Origin: Megalopta genalis
Lineage: Eukaryota > Arthropoda > Insecta > Hymenoptera > Halictidae
Assembly (NCBI RefSeq): GCF_051020955.1
Contig: NW_027476275.1
Coordinates: 1 to 64,000 of the forward strand
DNA length: 64,000 nt
Direction of reading: 5' to 3'
Shown here: positions 1-14,574 of the stretch, piece by piece
Layout: each line of letters begins with the position of its first letter
How positions within the stretch are numbered: the first letter of the stretch is position 1
The notes under the pieces: generated by a model
What the model saw: only the letters and a program-made list of their open reading frames with translations
Told to the model about the DNA's origin: nothing
Database searches by the model: none
Made by a program: the position numbers and the translations under genes

Positions 1-539
1 GCATGCGAAACACATGATTTAGCTTCAAATCAATGCGAAGTAAAAGGTTTAGCTTCAAATCCAAGCGAAACAAATGATTTAGCTTCAAATACTTGCGATA
101 TAAATGATTTAGAATCAAATCCACGCGAAAGACATGATTTATCTTCCATGCATTGCGAAGTAGAAGGTTTAGCTTCAAATCCATGCGAAACAAATGATTT
201 AGCTTCAAATCCATGCGAACCACGTGATTTAGCTTCAAATCAATGCGGAGTAGAAGGTTTATCTTCAAATCCATGCGAAATAAATGATTTAGCTTCAAAT
301 ACTTGCGATATAAATGATTTAGCTTCAACTTGAAGCGAAACAAGCGAGTTAGCTTCTAAACCATGCGAAACACATGATTTAACTTCTAATCAATGCGGAG
401 TAGATGATTTAGCTTCAAATCCATGCGAAACAAATGATTTAGCTTCAAATCCGTGCGAACAACGTGATTTAGCTGCAAATCAATGTGGAGTAGAAGGTTG
501 AGCTTCAAATCCATGCGAAACAAATGATTTAGCTTCAAA

Positions 540-2800
540 TACTTGCGATATAATGATTTAGCTTCAACTGGAAGCGAAACAAGCGAGTTAGTTTCTAACC
601 CATGAGAAACACATGATATAACTTCTAATCAATGCGGAGTAGAAGGTTTAGCTACAAATCCATGCGAAACAAATGATTTAGCTTCAAATACTTGCGATAT
701 AAACGATATAGATTCAAATGCATGCGAAACAAACGAGTTAGCTTCACATTCATTCGAAAGACATGATTTAGCTTCAAATCAATGCGAAGAAGAGGGTTTT
801 TTGCATCAAATCCAAGCGAAACACATGATTTGTCTTCAAAGGAATACGAAGTAGAAGGTTTAGCTTCAAATCCATGCGAAACAAATGATTTAATTTCAAA
901 TACTAGCGATGTAAATGATATAGCTTCAACTGGAAGCGAAACAATCGAGTTAGCATCTAATCCATGCGAAACGAATGATTTAGCTTCAAATACTTGCGAT
1001 ATGAACGATATAGCTTCAAATGCATGCGAAACAAACGAGATAGCTTCACATTCATTCGAAACACGTGATTTAGCTTCAAATCAATGCGAAGTAGAAGGTT
1101 TAGCTTCAAATCCAAGCGAAACAAATAATTTAGCTTCAAATACTTCCGATATAAATGATTTAGCTTCACTGGATGCGAGACAAACGAGTTAGCTTCACAT
1201 TCATGCGGAACAAATGATTTAGCTTCAAATACTTGCGATATAAACGGAATAGATTCAAATGCATGCGAAACAAACAAGTTAGCTTCACGTTCATTCGAAG
1301 CACATGATTTAGCTTCAAATCAATGCGAAGTAAAAGGTTTAGCTTTAAATCCAAGCGAAACAAATGATTTAGCTTCAAATACTTGCGATATAAATGATTT
1401 AGATTCTACTCCACGCGAAACAAACGAGTTTGCTTCAAATTCACGCGAAACACATGATTTATCTTCCATGCAATGCGAAGTAGAAGGTTTAGCTTCAAAC
1501 CCATGCGAAACAAATGATTCAAATACTTGCGATATAAATGATTTAGCTTCAACTGGAAGCGAGACAAACGAGCTAGATTCACATTCATGCGGAACACATG
1601 ATTTAGCTTCAAATCAATGCGGAGTAAAAGGTTTAGCTTCAAATCCTAGTGAAACAAATGCTTTAGCTTCAAATACTTGCGATATAAACGATAAAGCTTC
1701 AAATGCATGCGATACAAACGAGTTAGATTCTAATCCATGCGAAACAAATGATTTAGTTTCAAATACTTGCGATATAAACGATATAGATTCAAATGCATGC
1801 GAAACAAACGAGATAGCTTCACATTCATTCGAAAGACATGATTTAGCATCAAATCAATGCGAAGAAGAGGGTTTTTGCATCAAATCCAAGCGAAACACAT
1901 GATTTGTCTTCAAAGGAATACGAAGTAGAAGGTTTAGCTTCAAATCCATGCGAAACAAATGATTTAATTTCAAATACTAGCGATGTAAATGATATAGCTT
2001 CAACTGGAAGCGAAACAATCGAGTTAGCATCTAAACATGCGAAACGAATGATTTAGCTTCAAATACTTGCGATATGAACGATATAGCTTCAAATGCATGC
2101 GAAACAAACGAGATAGATTCACATTCATTCGAAACACGTGATTTAGCTTCAAATCAATGCGAAGTAGAAGGTTTAGCCTTCAAATCCAAGCGAAACAAAT
2201 AATTTAGCTTCAAATACTTCCGATATAAATGATTAGCTTCAACTGGATGCGAGACAAACGAGTTAGCTTCACATTCATGCGAAACAAATGATTTAGCTTC
2301 AATACTTGCGATATAAACGGAATAGATTCAAATGCATGCGATACAAACGAGTTAGATTCTAATCCATGCGAAACAAATGATTTAGTTTCAAATACTTGCG
2401 GTATAAACGATATAGATTCAAATGCATGCGAAACAAACGAGATATCTTCACATTCATTCGAAAGACATGATTTAGCATCAAATCAATGCGAAGAAGAGGG
2501 TTTTTGCATCAAATCCAAGCGAAACACATGATTTGTCTTCAAAGGAATACGAAGTAGAAGGTTTAGCCTTCAAATCCATGCGAAACAAATGATTTAATTT
2601 CAAATACTAGCGATGTAAATGATATAGCTTCAACTGGAAGCGAAACAATCGAGTTAGCATCTAGTCCATGCGAAACGAATGATTTAAGCTTCAAATACTT
2701 GCGATATGAACGATATAGCTTCAAATGCATGCGAAACAAACGAGATAGCTTCACATTCATTCGAAACACGTGATTTAGCTTCAATCAATGCGAAGTAGAA
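540..2800. repeat. Indel-rich stretch of the left mosaic
   Basis: Following the unit phase by eye shows many one-base shifts here: losses near 550, 1168, 2036, 2234, 2301 and 2784, gains near 2177, 2567 and 2685, and an extra T in the frameshift unit at 783. Almost all lie in runs of A, T or C. The corresponding copies elsewhere in the window (11.8-13.3 kb and 6.5-7.2 kb) lack them. Both strands' open frames are accordingly short here. Either this part of the array is older and decaying, or the consensus sequence is of lower quality here. Confidence 0.75.
1504..1527. repeat. 24-bp short unit (one of 4 copies)
   Basis: This monomer lacks 6 bp of the TTTAGCTTCAAAT core, reading AAATGATTCAAATAC. 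It resets the unit phase by -6 while keeping codon frame. The same short unit occurs at 3059-3082, 7491-7514 and 12734-12757, always in the context of a CTTCCATGCAATGCG unit upstream. A single ancestral deletion spread by block duplication explains all four. Confidence 0.85.
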
Positions 2801-5800
2801 GGTTTAGCTTCAAATCCAAGCGAAACAAATAATTTAGCTTCAAATACTTCCGATATAATTGATTTAGCTTCAACTGGATGCGAGACAAACGAGTTAGCTT
2901 CACATTCATGCGAAACAAATGATTTAGCTTCAAATACTTGCGATATAAATGATTTAGATTCTACTCCACGCGAAACAAACGAGTTAGCTTCAAATCCACG
3001 CGAAACACATAATTTATCTTCCATGCAATGCGAAGTAGAAGGTTTAGCTTCAAATCCTTGCGAAACAAATGATTCAAATACTTGCGATATAAATGATTTA
3101 GCTTCAACTGGAAGCGAGACAAACGAGCTAGCTTCACATTCATGCGAAACACATGATTTAGCTTCAAATCAATGCGAAGTAAAAGGTTTAGCTTCAAATC
3201 CAAGCGAAACAAATGATTTAACTTCAAATACTAGCGATATAAATGATATAGCTTCAATTGGAAGCGAAACAAGCGAGTTAGCTTCTAATCCATGCGAAAC
3301 AAATGTTTTACCTTCGAATACTAGCGATACAAATGATTTAGCGTCAACTGGAAGCGAAACAAGCGAGTTAGCCTCTAATCCATGCGAAAAAAAACAGTTA
3401 GCTTCAAATACTTGCGATATGAACGATATAGATTCAAATGCATGCGAAACAAACGAGTTAGCTTCAAATCCACGCGAAACACATGATTTGTCTTCAAAGG
3501 AATACGAAGTAGAAGGGTTAGATTCAAATCCATGCGAAACAAATGATTTAGCTTCAAATACTTGCGATTTAACGATATAGCTTCAAATCCACGCGAAACA
3601 AGCGAGTCAGCTTCACATTCATTCGAAACACATGATTTAGCTTCAAATCAATGCGAAGAAGAAGGTTTGGTTCAAATCCAAGAGAAACAAATGACTTTGC
3701 TTCAAATACTTGCGATATAAATGATTTAGTTTCAACTGCATGCGAAACAAACAAGTTAGATTCAAATACATGCAAAACACGAGATTTAGATTCAAATCAA
3801 TGCCGAGTAGAAGTTTTACCTTCAAATCCATGCGAAACACATGATTTAACTTCAAATCCACGCGGAGTAGAAGGTTTAACTTCAAATCCATGCGAAACAA
3901 ATGATTTAGCTTCAAATACTTCCGATATAATGATTTAGCTTCAAATCCATGCGAAACAAATGATTTTGCTTCAAATACTTGCGATAAAATTGATTTTGAT
4001 TCAACTGCATGCGAAACAATCGAGTTAGATTCAAATCCATGCGAAACACATGATTTATCTTCAAAGCTACGCGAAGTAGAAGGTTTAGCTTCAAATCCAT
4101 GCGAAACAAATGATTTTGCTTCAAATACTTGCGATAAAATTGATTTTGATTCAACTGCATACGAAACAAACAAGCTAGATTCAAATCCATGCAAAACACG
4201 AGATTTAGATTCAAATCAATGCCGAGTAGAAGTTTTAGCTTCAAATCCATGCGAAACAAATGAATAGCTTCAAATACTTCCGATATGAATGATTTAGCTT
4301 CAACTGGAAGCGAGACAAACGAGTTATCTTCACATTCACGCGAAACACATGATTTAACTTCAAATCAATGCGTAGTAGAAGTTTTAGCTTCAAATCCAAG
4401 CGAAACAAATGATTTAGCTTCAAATACCAGCGATATAAATGATTTAGCTTCAACTGGAAGCGAAACAAGCGAGTTAGCTTCAAATGCATGCGAAACAAAC
4501 GAGTTAGCTTCTAAACCATGCGAAACACATGATTTAATTTCTAATCAATGCAGAGTAGAAGGTTCAGCTTCAAATCCATGCGAAACAAATGATTTAGCTT
4601 CAAATCCATGCGAACCACGTGATTTAGCTTCAAATCAATGCGGAGTAGAAGGTTTATCTTCAAATCCATGCGAAATAAATGATTTAGCTTCAAATCCTTG
4701 CGATATAAATGATTTAGCTTCAACTTGAAGCGAAACAAGCGAGTTAGCTTCTAAACCATGCGAAACACATGATTTAACTTCTAATCAATGCGGAGTAGAT
4801 GGTTTAGCTTCAAATCCATGCGAAACAAATGATTTAGCTTCAAATCCGTGCGAACCACGTGATTTAGCTACAAATCAATGTGGAGTAGAAGGTTGAGCTT
4901 CAAATCCATGCGAAACAAATGATTTAGCTTCAAATACTTGCGATATAAATGATTTAGCTTCAACTGGAAGCGAAACAAGCGAGTTAGTTTCTAACCCATG
5001 CGAAACACATGATATAACTTCTAATCAATGCGGAGTAGAAGGTTTAGCTTCAAATCCATGCGAAAAAAAAGATTTAGCTTCAAATACTTGCGATATAAAT
5101 GATTTAGCACCAATTGGAAGCGAAACATGCGAGTTAGCTTCAAATCCATGCGAAACAAATGATTTAGCTCCAAATCCACGCGAAACACATGATTTATCTT
5201 CCATTCATTGCGAAGTAGAAGGTTTAGCTTCAAATCCGTGCGAAACAAATGATTTAGCTTCAAATACTTGCGATATAAATGATTTAGCTTCAACTGGAAG
5301 CGAGACAAACGAGCTAGCTTCACATTCATGCGAAACAAATGATTTAGCTTCAAATACTTGCGATATAAATGATTTAGATTCAAGACCACGCGAAACACAT
5401 GATTTGTCTTCCATGAATAGCGAAGTAGAATGTTTAGCTTCAAATCCATGCGAAACAAATGATTTAGCTTCAAATACTTGCGATATAAATGATTTAGCTT
5501 CAACTGGAAGCGATACAATCGAGCTAACTTCACATTCATGCGAAACACATGATTTAGCTTCAAATCAATGCGGAGTAAAAGGTTTAGCTTCAAATCCAAG
5601 CGAAACAAATGATTTAGCTTCAAATACTTGCGGTATAAACGATAAAGCTTCAAATGCATGCGATACAAACGAGTTAGATTCTAATCCATGCGAAACAAAT
5701 GATTTAGTTTCAAATACTTGCGATATAAACGATATAGATTCAAATGCATGCGAAACAAACGAGATAGCTTCACATTCATTCGAAAGACATGATTTAGCAT

Positions 5801-5808
5801 CAAATCAA

Positions 5809-5839
5809 TGCGAAGAAGAGGGTTTTTGCATCAAATCCA
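5809..5839. repeat. 31-bp frameshift marker unit (one of 12 copies)
   Basis: This H-to-V type unit contains GAAGAGGGTTTTTGCATC in place of GAAGAAGGTTTAGCTTC and is 31 bp long, so it shifts every reading frame by one base. Copies start at 783 (a 32-bp version with six Ts), 1858, 2487, 5809, 6770, 8622, 12013, 13088, 15187, 16568, 22689 and 25450. None occurs beyond 25.5 kb. The next unit is usually followed by CACATGATTTGTCTTC. The marker is useful for tracking block duplications, and its spread argues against selection on any frame running through it. Confidence 0.9.
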
Positions 5840-8649
5840 AGCGAAACACATGATTTGTCTTCAAAGGAATACGAAGTAGAAGGTTTAGCTTCAAATCCAT
5901 GCGAAACAAATGATTTAATTTCAAATACTAGCGATGTAAATGATATAGCTTCAACTGGAAGCGAAACAATCGAGTTAGCATCTAATCCATGCGAAACGAA
6001 TGATTTAGCTTCAAATACTTGCGATATGAACGATATAGCTTCAAATGCATGCGAAACAAACGAGATAGCTTCACATTCATTCGAAACACGTGATTTAGCT
6101 TCAAATCAATGCGAAGTAGAAGGTTTAGCTTCAAATCCAAGCGAAACAAATAATTTAGCTTCAAATACTTCCGATATAAATGATTTAGCTTCAACTGGAT
6201 GCGAGACAAACGAGTTAGCTTCACATTCATGCGAAACAAATGATTTAGCTTCAAATACTTGCGATATAAACGGAATAGATTCAAATGCATGCGAAACAAA
6301 GAAGTTAGCTTCACGTTCATTCGAAGCACATGATTTAGCTTCAAATCAATGCGTAGTAAAAGGTTTAGCTTCATATCCATGAGAAACAAACGAGTTAGCT
6401 TCAAATCCACGCGAAACACATGATTTATCTTCCATTCATTGCGAAGTAGAAGGTTTAGCTTCAAATCCGTGCGAAACAAATAATTTAGCTTCAAATACTT
6501 CCGATATAAATGATTTAGCTTCAACTGGATGCGAGACAAACGAGTTAGCTTCACATTCATGCGAAACAAATGATTTAGCTTCAAATACTTGCGATATAAA
6601 CGGAATAGATTCAAATGCATGCGATACAAACGAGTTAGATTCTAATCCATGCGAAACAAATGATTTAGTTTCAAATACTTGCGATATAAACGATATAGAT
6701 TCAAATGCATGGGAAACAAACGAGATATCTTCACATTCATTCGAAAGACATGATTTAGCATCAAATCAATGCGAAGAAGAGGGTTTTTGCATCAAATCCA
6801 AGCGAAACACATGATTTGTCTTCAAAGGAATACGAAGTAGAAGGTTTAGCTACAAATCCATGCGAAACAAATGATTTAATTTCAAATACTAGCGATGTAA
6901 ATGATATAGCTTCAACTGGAAGCGAAACAATCGAGTTAGCATCTAATCCATGCGAAACGAATGATTTAGCTTCAAATACTTGCGATATGAACGATATAGC
7001 TTCAAATGCATGCGAAACAAACGAGATAGCTTCACATTCATTCGAAACACGTGATTTAGCTTCAAATCAATGCGTAGTAGAAGGTTTAGCTTCAAATCCA
7101 AGCGAAACAAATAATTTAGCTTCAAATACTTCCGATATAATTGATTTAGCTTCAACTGGATGCGAGACAAACGAGTTAGCTTCACATTCATGCGAAACAA
7201 ATGATTTAGCTTCAAATACTTGCGATATAAACGGAATAGATTCAAATGCATGCGAAACAAAGAAGTTAACTTCACGTTCATTCGAAGCACATGATTTAGC
7301 TTCAAATCAATGCGAAGTAAAAGGTTTAGCTTTAAATCCAAGCGAAACAAATGATTTAGCTTCAAATACTTGCGATATAAATGATTTAGATTCTACTCCA
7401 CGCGAAACAAACGAGTTAGCTTCAAATCCACGCGAAACACATGATTTATCTTCCATGCAATGCGAAGTAGAAGGTTTAGCTTCAAATCCATGCGAAACAA
7501 ATGATTCAAATACTTGCGATATAAATGATTTAGCTTCAACTGGAAGCGAGACAAACGAGCTAGCTTCACATTCATGCGAAACACATGATTTAGCTTCAAA
7601 TCAATGCGAAGTAAAAGGTTTAGCTTCAAATCCAAGCGAAACAAATGATTTAACTTCAAATACTAGCGATATAAATGATATAGCTTCAATTGGAAGCGAA
7701 ACAAGCGAGTTAGCTTCTAATCCATGCGAAACAAATGTTTTACCTTCGAATACTAGCGATACAAATGATTTAGCGTCAACTGGAAGCGAAACAAGCGAGT
7801 TAGCCTCTAATCCATGCGAAAAAAACAGTTAGCTTCAAATACTTGCGATATGAACGATATAGATTCAAATGCATGCGAAACAAACGAGTTAGCTTCAAAT
7901 CCACGGGAAACACATGATTTGTCTTCAAAGGAATACGAAGTAGAAGGTTTAGATTCAAATCCATGCGAAACAAATGATTTAGCTTCAAATACTTGCGATA
8001 TAAACGATATAGCTTCAAATCCACGCGAAACAAACGAGTCAGCTTCACATTCATTCGAAACACATGATTTAGCTTCAAATCAATGCGAAGAAGAAGGTTT
8101 GGTTCAAATCCAAGAGAAACAAATGACTTTGCTTCAAATACTTGCGATATAAATGATTTAGTTTCAACTGCATGCGAAACAAACAAGTTAGATTCAAATC
8201 CATGCAAAACACGAGATTTAGATTCAAATCAATGCCGAGCAGAAGTTTTAGCTTCAAATCCATGCGAAAAAAAGATTTAGATTCAAATAATTGCGATATA
8301 AATGATTTAGATTCAACTGCATGCGAAACAAACAAATTAGATTCATATCCATGCGAAAAACGAGATTTAGATTTAAATCAATGCGAAGTAAAAGGTTTAG
8401 CTTCAAATCCAAGCGAAACAAATGATTTAGCTTCAAATACTTGCGATATAAACGATAAAGCTTCAAATGCATGCGATACAAACGAGTTAGATTCTAATCC
8501 ATGCGAAACAAATGATTTAGTTTCAAATACTTGCGATATAAACGATATAGATTCAAATGCATGCGAAACAAACGAGATAGCTTCACATTCATTCGAAAGA
8601 CATGATTTAGCTTCAAATCAATGCGAAGAAGAGGGTTTTTGCATCAAAT

Positions 8650-9420
8650 CCAAGCAAAACACATGATTTGTCTTCAAAGGAATACGATGTAGAAGGTTTA
8701 GCTTCAAATCCATAGGAAACAAATGATTTAATTTCAAATACTAGCGATGTAAATGATATAGCTTCAACTGGAAGCGAAACAATCGAGTTAGGATCTAATC
8801 CATGCGAAACGAATGATTTAGCTTCAAATACTTGCGATATGAACGATATAGCTTCAAATGCATGCGAAACAAACGAGTTAGCTTCACATTCATTCGAATC
8901 AGATGACTTAGGTTCAAATCAATGCTAAGTAGAAGGTTTATCTTCAAAACGATGCGAAACAAATGATTTAGCTTCAAATACTTGCAATATAAAGGATTTA
9001 GCTTCAACTGCATGCGAAACAATCGAGTTAGATTCAAATTCATGCGAAACACATGATTTATCTTCAAAGCTACGCGAAGTAGAAGGTTTAGCTTCAAATC
9101 CATGCGAAACAAATGATTTTGCTTCAAATACTTGCAATAAAATTGATTTTGATTCAACTGCATACGAAACAAACAAGCTAGATTCAAATCCATGCAAAAC
9201 ACGCGATTTAGATTCAAATCAATGCCGAGTAGAAGTTTTACCTTCAAATCCATGCGAAACACATGATTTAACTTCAAATCCACGCGGAGTAGAAGGTTTA
9301 ACTTCAAATCCATGCGAAACAAATGATTTAGCTTCAAATACTTCCGATATAAATGATTTAGATTCAACTGCATGCGAAACAAACGAGTTAGCTTCAAATC
9401 CATGCGAAACACATGATTTG
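8650..9420. repeat. Older relative of the 22.7 kb block
   Basis: This stretch shares with 22735-23450 and 25496-26211 an ordered set of rare units: GAATACGATGTAG, CGAATCAGATGACTTAGG, AATGCTAAGTAG, AAAACGATGCG and AAGCTACGCG. It also contains extra units (an ACTTCAAATCCACGCGG pair near 9270) absent from the 22.7 kb copies, as well as private changes such as CCATAGGAAAC. It shows that the left mosaic and the 16.6-29 kb domain exchanged material. Confidence 0.75.
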
Positions 9421-9931
9421 TCTTTAAAGCAATGCGAAGTAGAAGGTTTAGCTTCAAATCCATGCGAAACAAATGATTTAGCTTCAAATCCATGCGAACC
9501 ACGTGATTTAGCTTCAAATCAATGCGGAGTAGAAGGTTTATCTTCAAATCCATGCGAAATAAATGATTTAGCTTCAAATACTTGCGATATAAATGATTTA
9601 GCTCCAACTGGAAGCGAAACAAGCGAGTTAGCTTCTAAACCATGCGAAACACATGATTTAACTTCTAATCAATGCGGAGTAGATGATTTAGCTTCAAATC
9701 CATGCGAAACAAATGATTTAGCTTCAAATCCGTGCGAACCACGTGATTTAGCTACAAATCAATGTGGAGTAGAAGGTTGAGCTTCAAATCCATGCGAAAC
9801 AAATGATTTAGCTTCAAATACTTGCGATATAACTGATTTAGCTTCAACTGGAAGCGAAACAAGCGAGTTAGTTTCTAACCCATGAGAAACACATGATATA
9901 ACTTCTAATCAATGCGGAGTAGAAGGTTTAG

Positions 9932-10711
9932 CTACAAATCCATGCGAAACAAATGATTTAGCTTCAAATACTTGCGATATAAATGATTTAGCTCCAACTG
10001 GAAGCGAAACATGCGAGTTAGCTTCAAATCCATGCGAAACAAATGATATAGCTTCAAATCAATGCGAAGTAGAAGGTTTAGCTTCATATCCAAGCGAAAC
10101 AAATAATTTAGCTTCGAATACTTCCGATATAAATGATTTAGCTTCAACTGGAAGCGAGACAAACGAGATAGCTTCACATTCATGCGAAACAAATGATTTA
10201 GCTTCAAATACTTGCGATATAAATGATTTAGCTTCAACTGGAAGCGAAACAAGCGAGTTAGTTTCTAACCCATGAGAAACACATGATATAACTTCTAATC
10301 AATGCGGAGTAGGAGGTTTAGCTACAAATCCATGCGAAACAAATGATTTAGCTTCAAATACTTGCGATATAAATGATTTAGCTCCAACTGGAAGCGAAAC
10401 ATGCGAGTTAGCTTCAAATCCATGCGAAACAAATGATTTAGCTTCAAATCAATGCGAAGTAGAAGGTTTAGCTTCATATCCAAGCGAAACAAATAATTTA
10501 GCTTCGAATACTTCCGATATAAATGATTTAGCTTCAACTGGAAGCGAGACAAACGAGTTAGCTTCACATTCATGCGAAACAAATGATTTAGCTTCAAATA
10601 CTTGCGATATAAATGATTTAGATTCAACTCCATGCGAAACAAACGAGTTAGCTTCAAATCCACGCGAAACACATGATTCATCTTCCATGCATTGCGAAGT
10701 AGAAGGTTTAG
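9932..10711. repeat. 390-bp (13-unit) local duplication
   Basis: The unit series starting at about 9932 recurs at about 10322, 390 bp downstream. Both copies include the paired variants CCAACTGGAAGCGAAAC, GCTTCATATCCAAGC and GCTTCGAATACTTCC. The two differ at a few bases (for example GATATAGCTTC against GATTTAGCTTC), and the similarity fades after the GAGACAAACGAG unit. It is a typical small unequal-exchange product inside the left mosaic. Limits are approximate. Confidence 0.7.
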
Positions 10712-10860
10712 CTTCAAATCCATGCGAAACAAATGATTTAGATTCAAATACTTCCGATATAAATGATTTAGCTTCAACTGGAAGCGAGACAAACGAGCTA
10801 GCTTCACATTCATGCGAAACAAATGATTTAGCTTCAAATACTTGCGATATAAATGATTTA

Positions 10861-11260
10861 GATTCAAATCCACGCGAAACACATGATTTATCTTCCATGC
10901 ATTGCGAAGTAGAATGTTTAGCTTCAAATCCATGCGAAACAAATGATTTAGCTTCAAATACTTGCGATATAAATGATTTAGCTTCAACTGGAAGCGAGAC
11001 AATCGAGCTAGCTTCACATTCATGCGAAACACATGATTTAGCTTCAAATACTTGCGATATAAATGATTTAGATTCAAATCCACGCGAAACACATGATTTA
11101 TCTTCCATGCATTGCGAAGTAGAATGTTTAGCTTCAAATCCATGCGAAACAAATGATTTAGCTTCAAATACTTGCGATATAAATGATTTAGCTTCAACTG
11201 GAAGCGAGACAATCGAGCTAGCTTCACATTCATGCGAAACACATGATTTAGCTTCAAATC
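10861..11260. repeat. 210-bp (7-unit) tandem duplication
   Basis: The seven-unit run starting at 10861 (GATTCAAATCCACGCG, then the CTTCCATGCATTGCG and GAATGTTTAGC units) recurs at 11071, a shift of 210 bp. The two copies look almost identical by eye. The duplication lies at the centre of the longest minus-strand open frame of the left domain (10322-11572) and explains much of that frame's internal repetition. Confidence 0.75.
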
Positions 11261-13132
11261 AATGCGAAGTAAAAGGTTTAGCTTCAAATCCAAGCGAAAC
11301 AAATGATTTAGCTTCAAATACTTGCGATATAAATGATTTAGAATCAAATCCACGCGAAAGACATGATTTATCTTCCATGCATTGCGAAGTAGAAGGTTTA
11401 GCTTCAAATCCATGCGAAACAAATGATTTAGCTTCAAATCCATGCGAACCACGTGATTTAGCTTCAAATCAATGCGGAGTAGAAGGTTTATCTTCAAATC
11501 CATGCGAAATAAATGATTTAGCTTCAAATACTTGCGATATAAATGATTTAGCTTCAACTTGAAGCGAAACAAGCGAGTTAGCTTCTAAACCATGCGAAAC
11601 ACATGATTTAACTTCTAATCAATGCGGAGTAGATGATTTAGCTTCAAATCCATGCGAAACAAATGATTTAGCTTCAAATCCGTGCGAACAACGTGATTTA
11701 GCTACAAATCAATGTGGAGTAGAAGGTTGAGCTTCAAATCCATGCGAAACAAATGATTTAGCTTCAAATACTTGCGATATAAATGATTTAGCTTCAACTG
11801 GAAGCGAAACAAGCGAGTTAGTTTCTAACCCATGAGAAACACATGATATAACTTCTAATCAATGCGGAGTAGAAGGTTTAGCTACAAATCCATGCGAAAC
11901 AAATGATTTAGCTTCAAATACTTGCGATATAAACGATATAGATTCAAATGCATGCGAAACAAACGAGTTAGCTTCACATTCATTCGAAAGACATGATTTA
12001 GCTTCAAATCAATGCGAAGAAGAGGGTTTTTGCATCAAATCCAAGCGAAACACATGATTTGTCTTCAAAGGAATACGAAGTAGAAGGTTTAGCTTCAAAT
12101 CCATGCGAAACAAATGATTTAATTTCAAATACTAGCGATGTAAATGATATAGCTTCAACTGGAAGCGAAACAATCGAGTTAGCATCTAATCCATGCGAAA
12201 CGAATGATTTAGCTTCAAATACTTGCGATATGAACGATATAGCTTCAAATGCATGCGAAACAAACGAGATAGCTTCACATTCATTCGAAACACGTGATTT
12301 AGCTTCAAATCAATGCGAAGTAGAAGGTTTAGCTTCAAATCCAAGCGAAACAAATAATTTAGCTTCAAATACTTCCGATATAAATGATTTAGCTTCAACT
12401 GGATGCGAGACAAACGAGTTAGCTTCACATTCATGCGGAACAAATGATTTAGCTTCAAATACTTGCGATATAAACGGAATAGATTCAAATGCATGCGAAA
12501 CAAACAAGTTAGCTTCACGTTCATTCGAAGCACATGATTTAGCTTCAAATCAATGCGAAGTAAAAGGTTTAGCTTTAAATCCAAGCGAAACAAATGATTT
12601 AGCTTCAAATACTTGCGATATAAATGATTTAGATTCTACTCCACGCGAAACAAACGAGTTTGCTTCAAATTCACGCGAAACACATGATTTATCTTCCATG
12701 CAATGCGAAGTAGAAGGTTTAGCTTCAAACCCATGCGAAACAAATGATTCAAATACTTGCGATATAAATGATTTAGCTTCAACTGGAAGCGAGACAAACG
12801 AGCTAGATTCACATTCATGCGGAACACATGATTTAGCTTCAAATCAATGCGGAGTAAAAGGTTTAGCTTCAAATCCAAGCGAAACAAATGCTTTAGCTTC
12901 AAATACTTGCGATATAAACGATAAAGCTTCAAATGCATGCGATACAAACGAGTTAGATTCTAATCCATGCGAAACAAATGATTTAGTTTCAAATACTTGC
13001 GATATAAACGATATAGATTCAAATGCATGCGAAACAAACGAGATAGCTTCACATTCATTCGAAAGACATGATTTAGCATCAAATCAATGCGAAGAAGAGG
13101 GTTTTTGCATCAAATCCAAGCGAAACACATGA
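11230..13132. repeat. Second copy of the block at 1-1902
   Basis: This segment matches 1-1902 unit for unit at an offset of 11,229 or 11,230. The offset changes because the left copy has single-base differences near 550 (loss of an A), near 797 (an extra T in a T run) and near 1168 (loss of an A). Those three indels are absent here, so this copy keeps the intact 30-bp phase. Shared peculiarities include the 24-bp unit (1504-1527 and 12734-12757) and two frameshift units. The match shows a long-range duplication within the array, not adjacent slippage. Confidence 0.85.
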
Positions 13133-14574
13133 TTTGTCTTCAAAGGAATACGAAGTAGAAGGTTTAGCTTCAAATCCATGCGAAACAAATGATTTAATTT
13201 CAAATACTAGCGATGTAAATGATATAGCTTCAACTGGAAGCGAAACAATCGAGTTAGCATCTAAACCATGCGAAACGAATGATTTAGCTTCAAATACTTG
13301 CGATATGAACGATATAGCTTCAAATGCATGCGAAACAAACGAGATAGCTTCACATTCATTCGAAACACGTGATTTAGCTTCAAATCAATGCGAAGTAGAA
13401 GGTTTAGCTTCAAATCCAAGCGAAACAAATAATTTAGCTTCAAATACTTCCGATATAATTGATTTAGCTTCAACTGGATGCGAGACAAACGAGTTAGCTT
13501 CACATTCATGCGAAACAAATGATTTAGCTTCAAATCAATGCGAAGTAAAAGGTTTAGCTTCAAATCCAAGCGAAACAAATGATTTAACTTCAAATACTAG
13601 CGATATAAATGATATAGCTTCAATTGGAAGCGAAACAAGCGAGTTAGCTTCTAATCCATGCGAAACAAATGTTTTACCTTCGAATACTAGCGATACAAAT
13701 GATTTAGCGTCAACTGGAAGCGAAACAAGCGAGTTAGCCTCTAATCCATGCGAAAAAAAACAGTTAGCTTCAAATACTTGCGATATGAACGATATAGATT
13801 CAAATGCATGCGAAACAAACGAGTTAGCTTCAAATCCACGCGAAACACATGATTTGTCTTCAAAGGAATACGAAGTAGAAGGTTTAGATTCAAATCCATG
13901 CGAAACAAATGATTTAGCTTCAAATACTTGCGATTTAACGATATAGCTTCAAATCCACGCGAAACAAACGAGTCAGCTTCACATTCATTCGAAACACATG
14001 ATTTAGCTTCAAATCAATGCGAAGAAGAAGGTTTGGTTCAAATCCAAGAGAAACAAATGACTTTGCTTCAAATACTTGCGATATAAATGATTTAGTTTCA
14101 ACTGCATGCGAAACAAACAAGTTAGATTCAAATACATGCAAAACACGAGATTTAGATTCAAATCAATGCCGAGTAGAAGTTTTACCTTCAAATCCATGCG
14201 AAACACATGATTTAACTTCAAATCCACGCGGAGTAGAAGGTTTAACTTCAAATCCATGCGAAACAAATGATTTAGCTTCAAATACTTCCGATATAAATGA
14301 TTTAGATTCAACTGCATGCGAAACAAACGAGTTAGCTTGAAATCCATGCGAAACACACGATTTGTCTTTAAAGCAATGCGAAGTAGATGGTTTAGCTTCA
14401 AATCCAAGCGAAACAAATGATTTAGCTTCAAATACTTGCGATATAAATGATTTAGATTCAAATCCACGCGAAAGACATGATTTATCTTCCATGCATTGCG
14501 AAGTAGAAGGTTTAGCTTCAAATCCATGCGAAACAAATGATTTATCTTCTAATCAATGCAGAGTAGAAAGTTCA

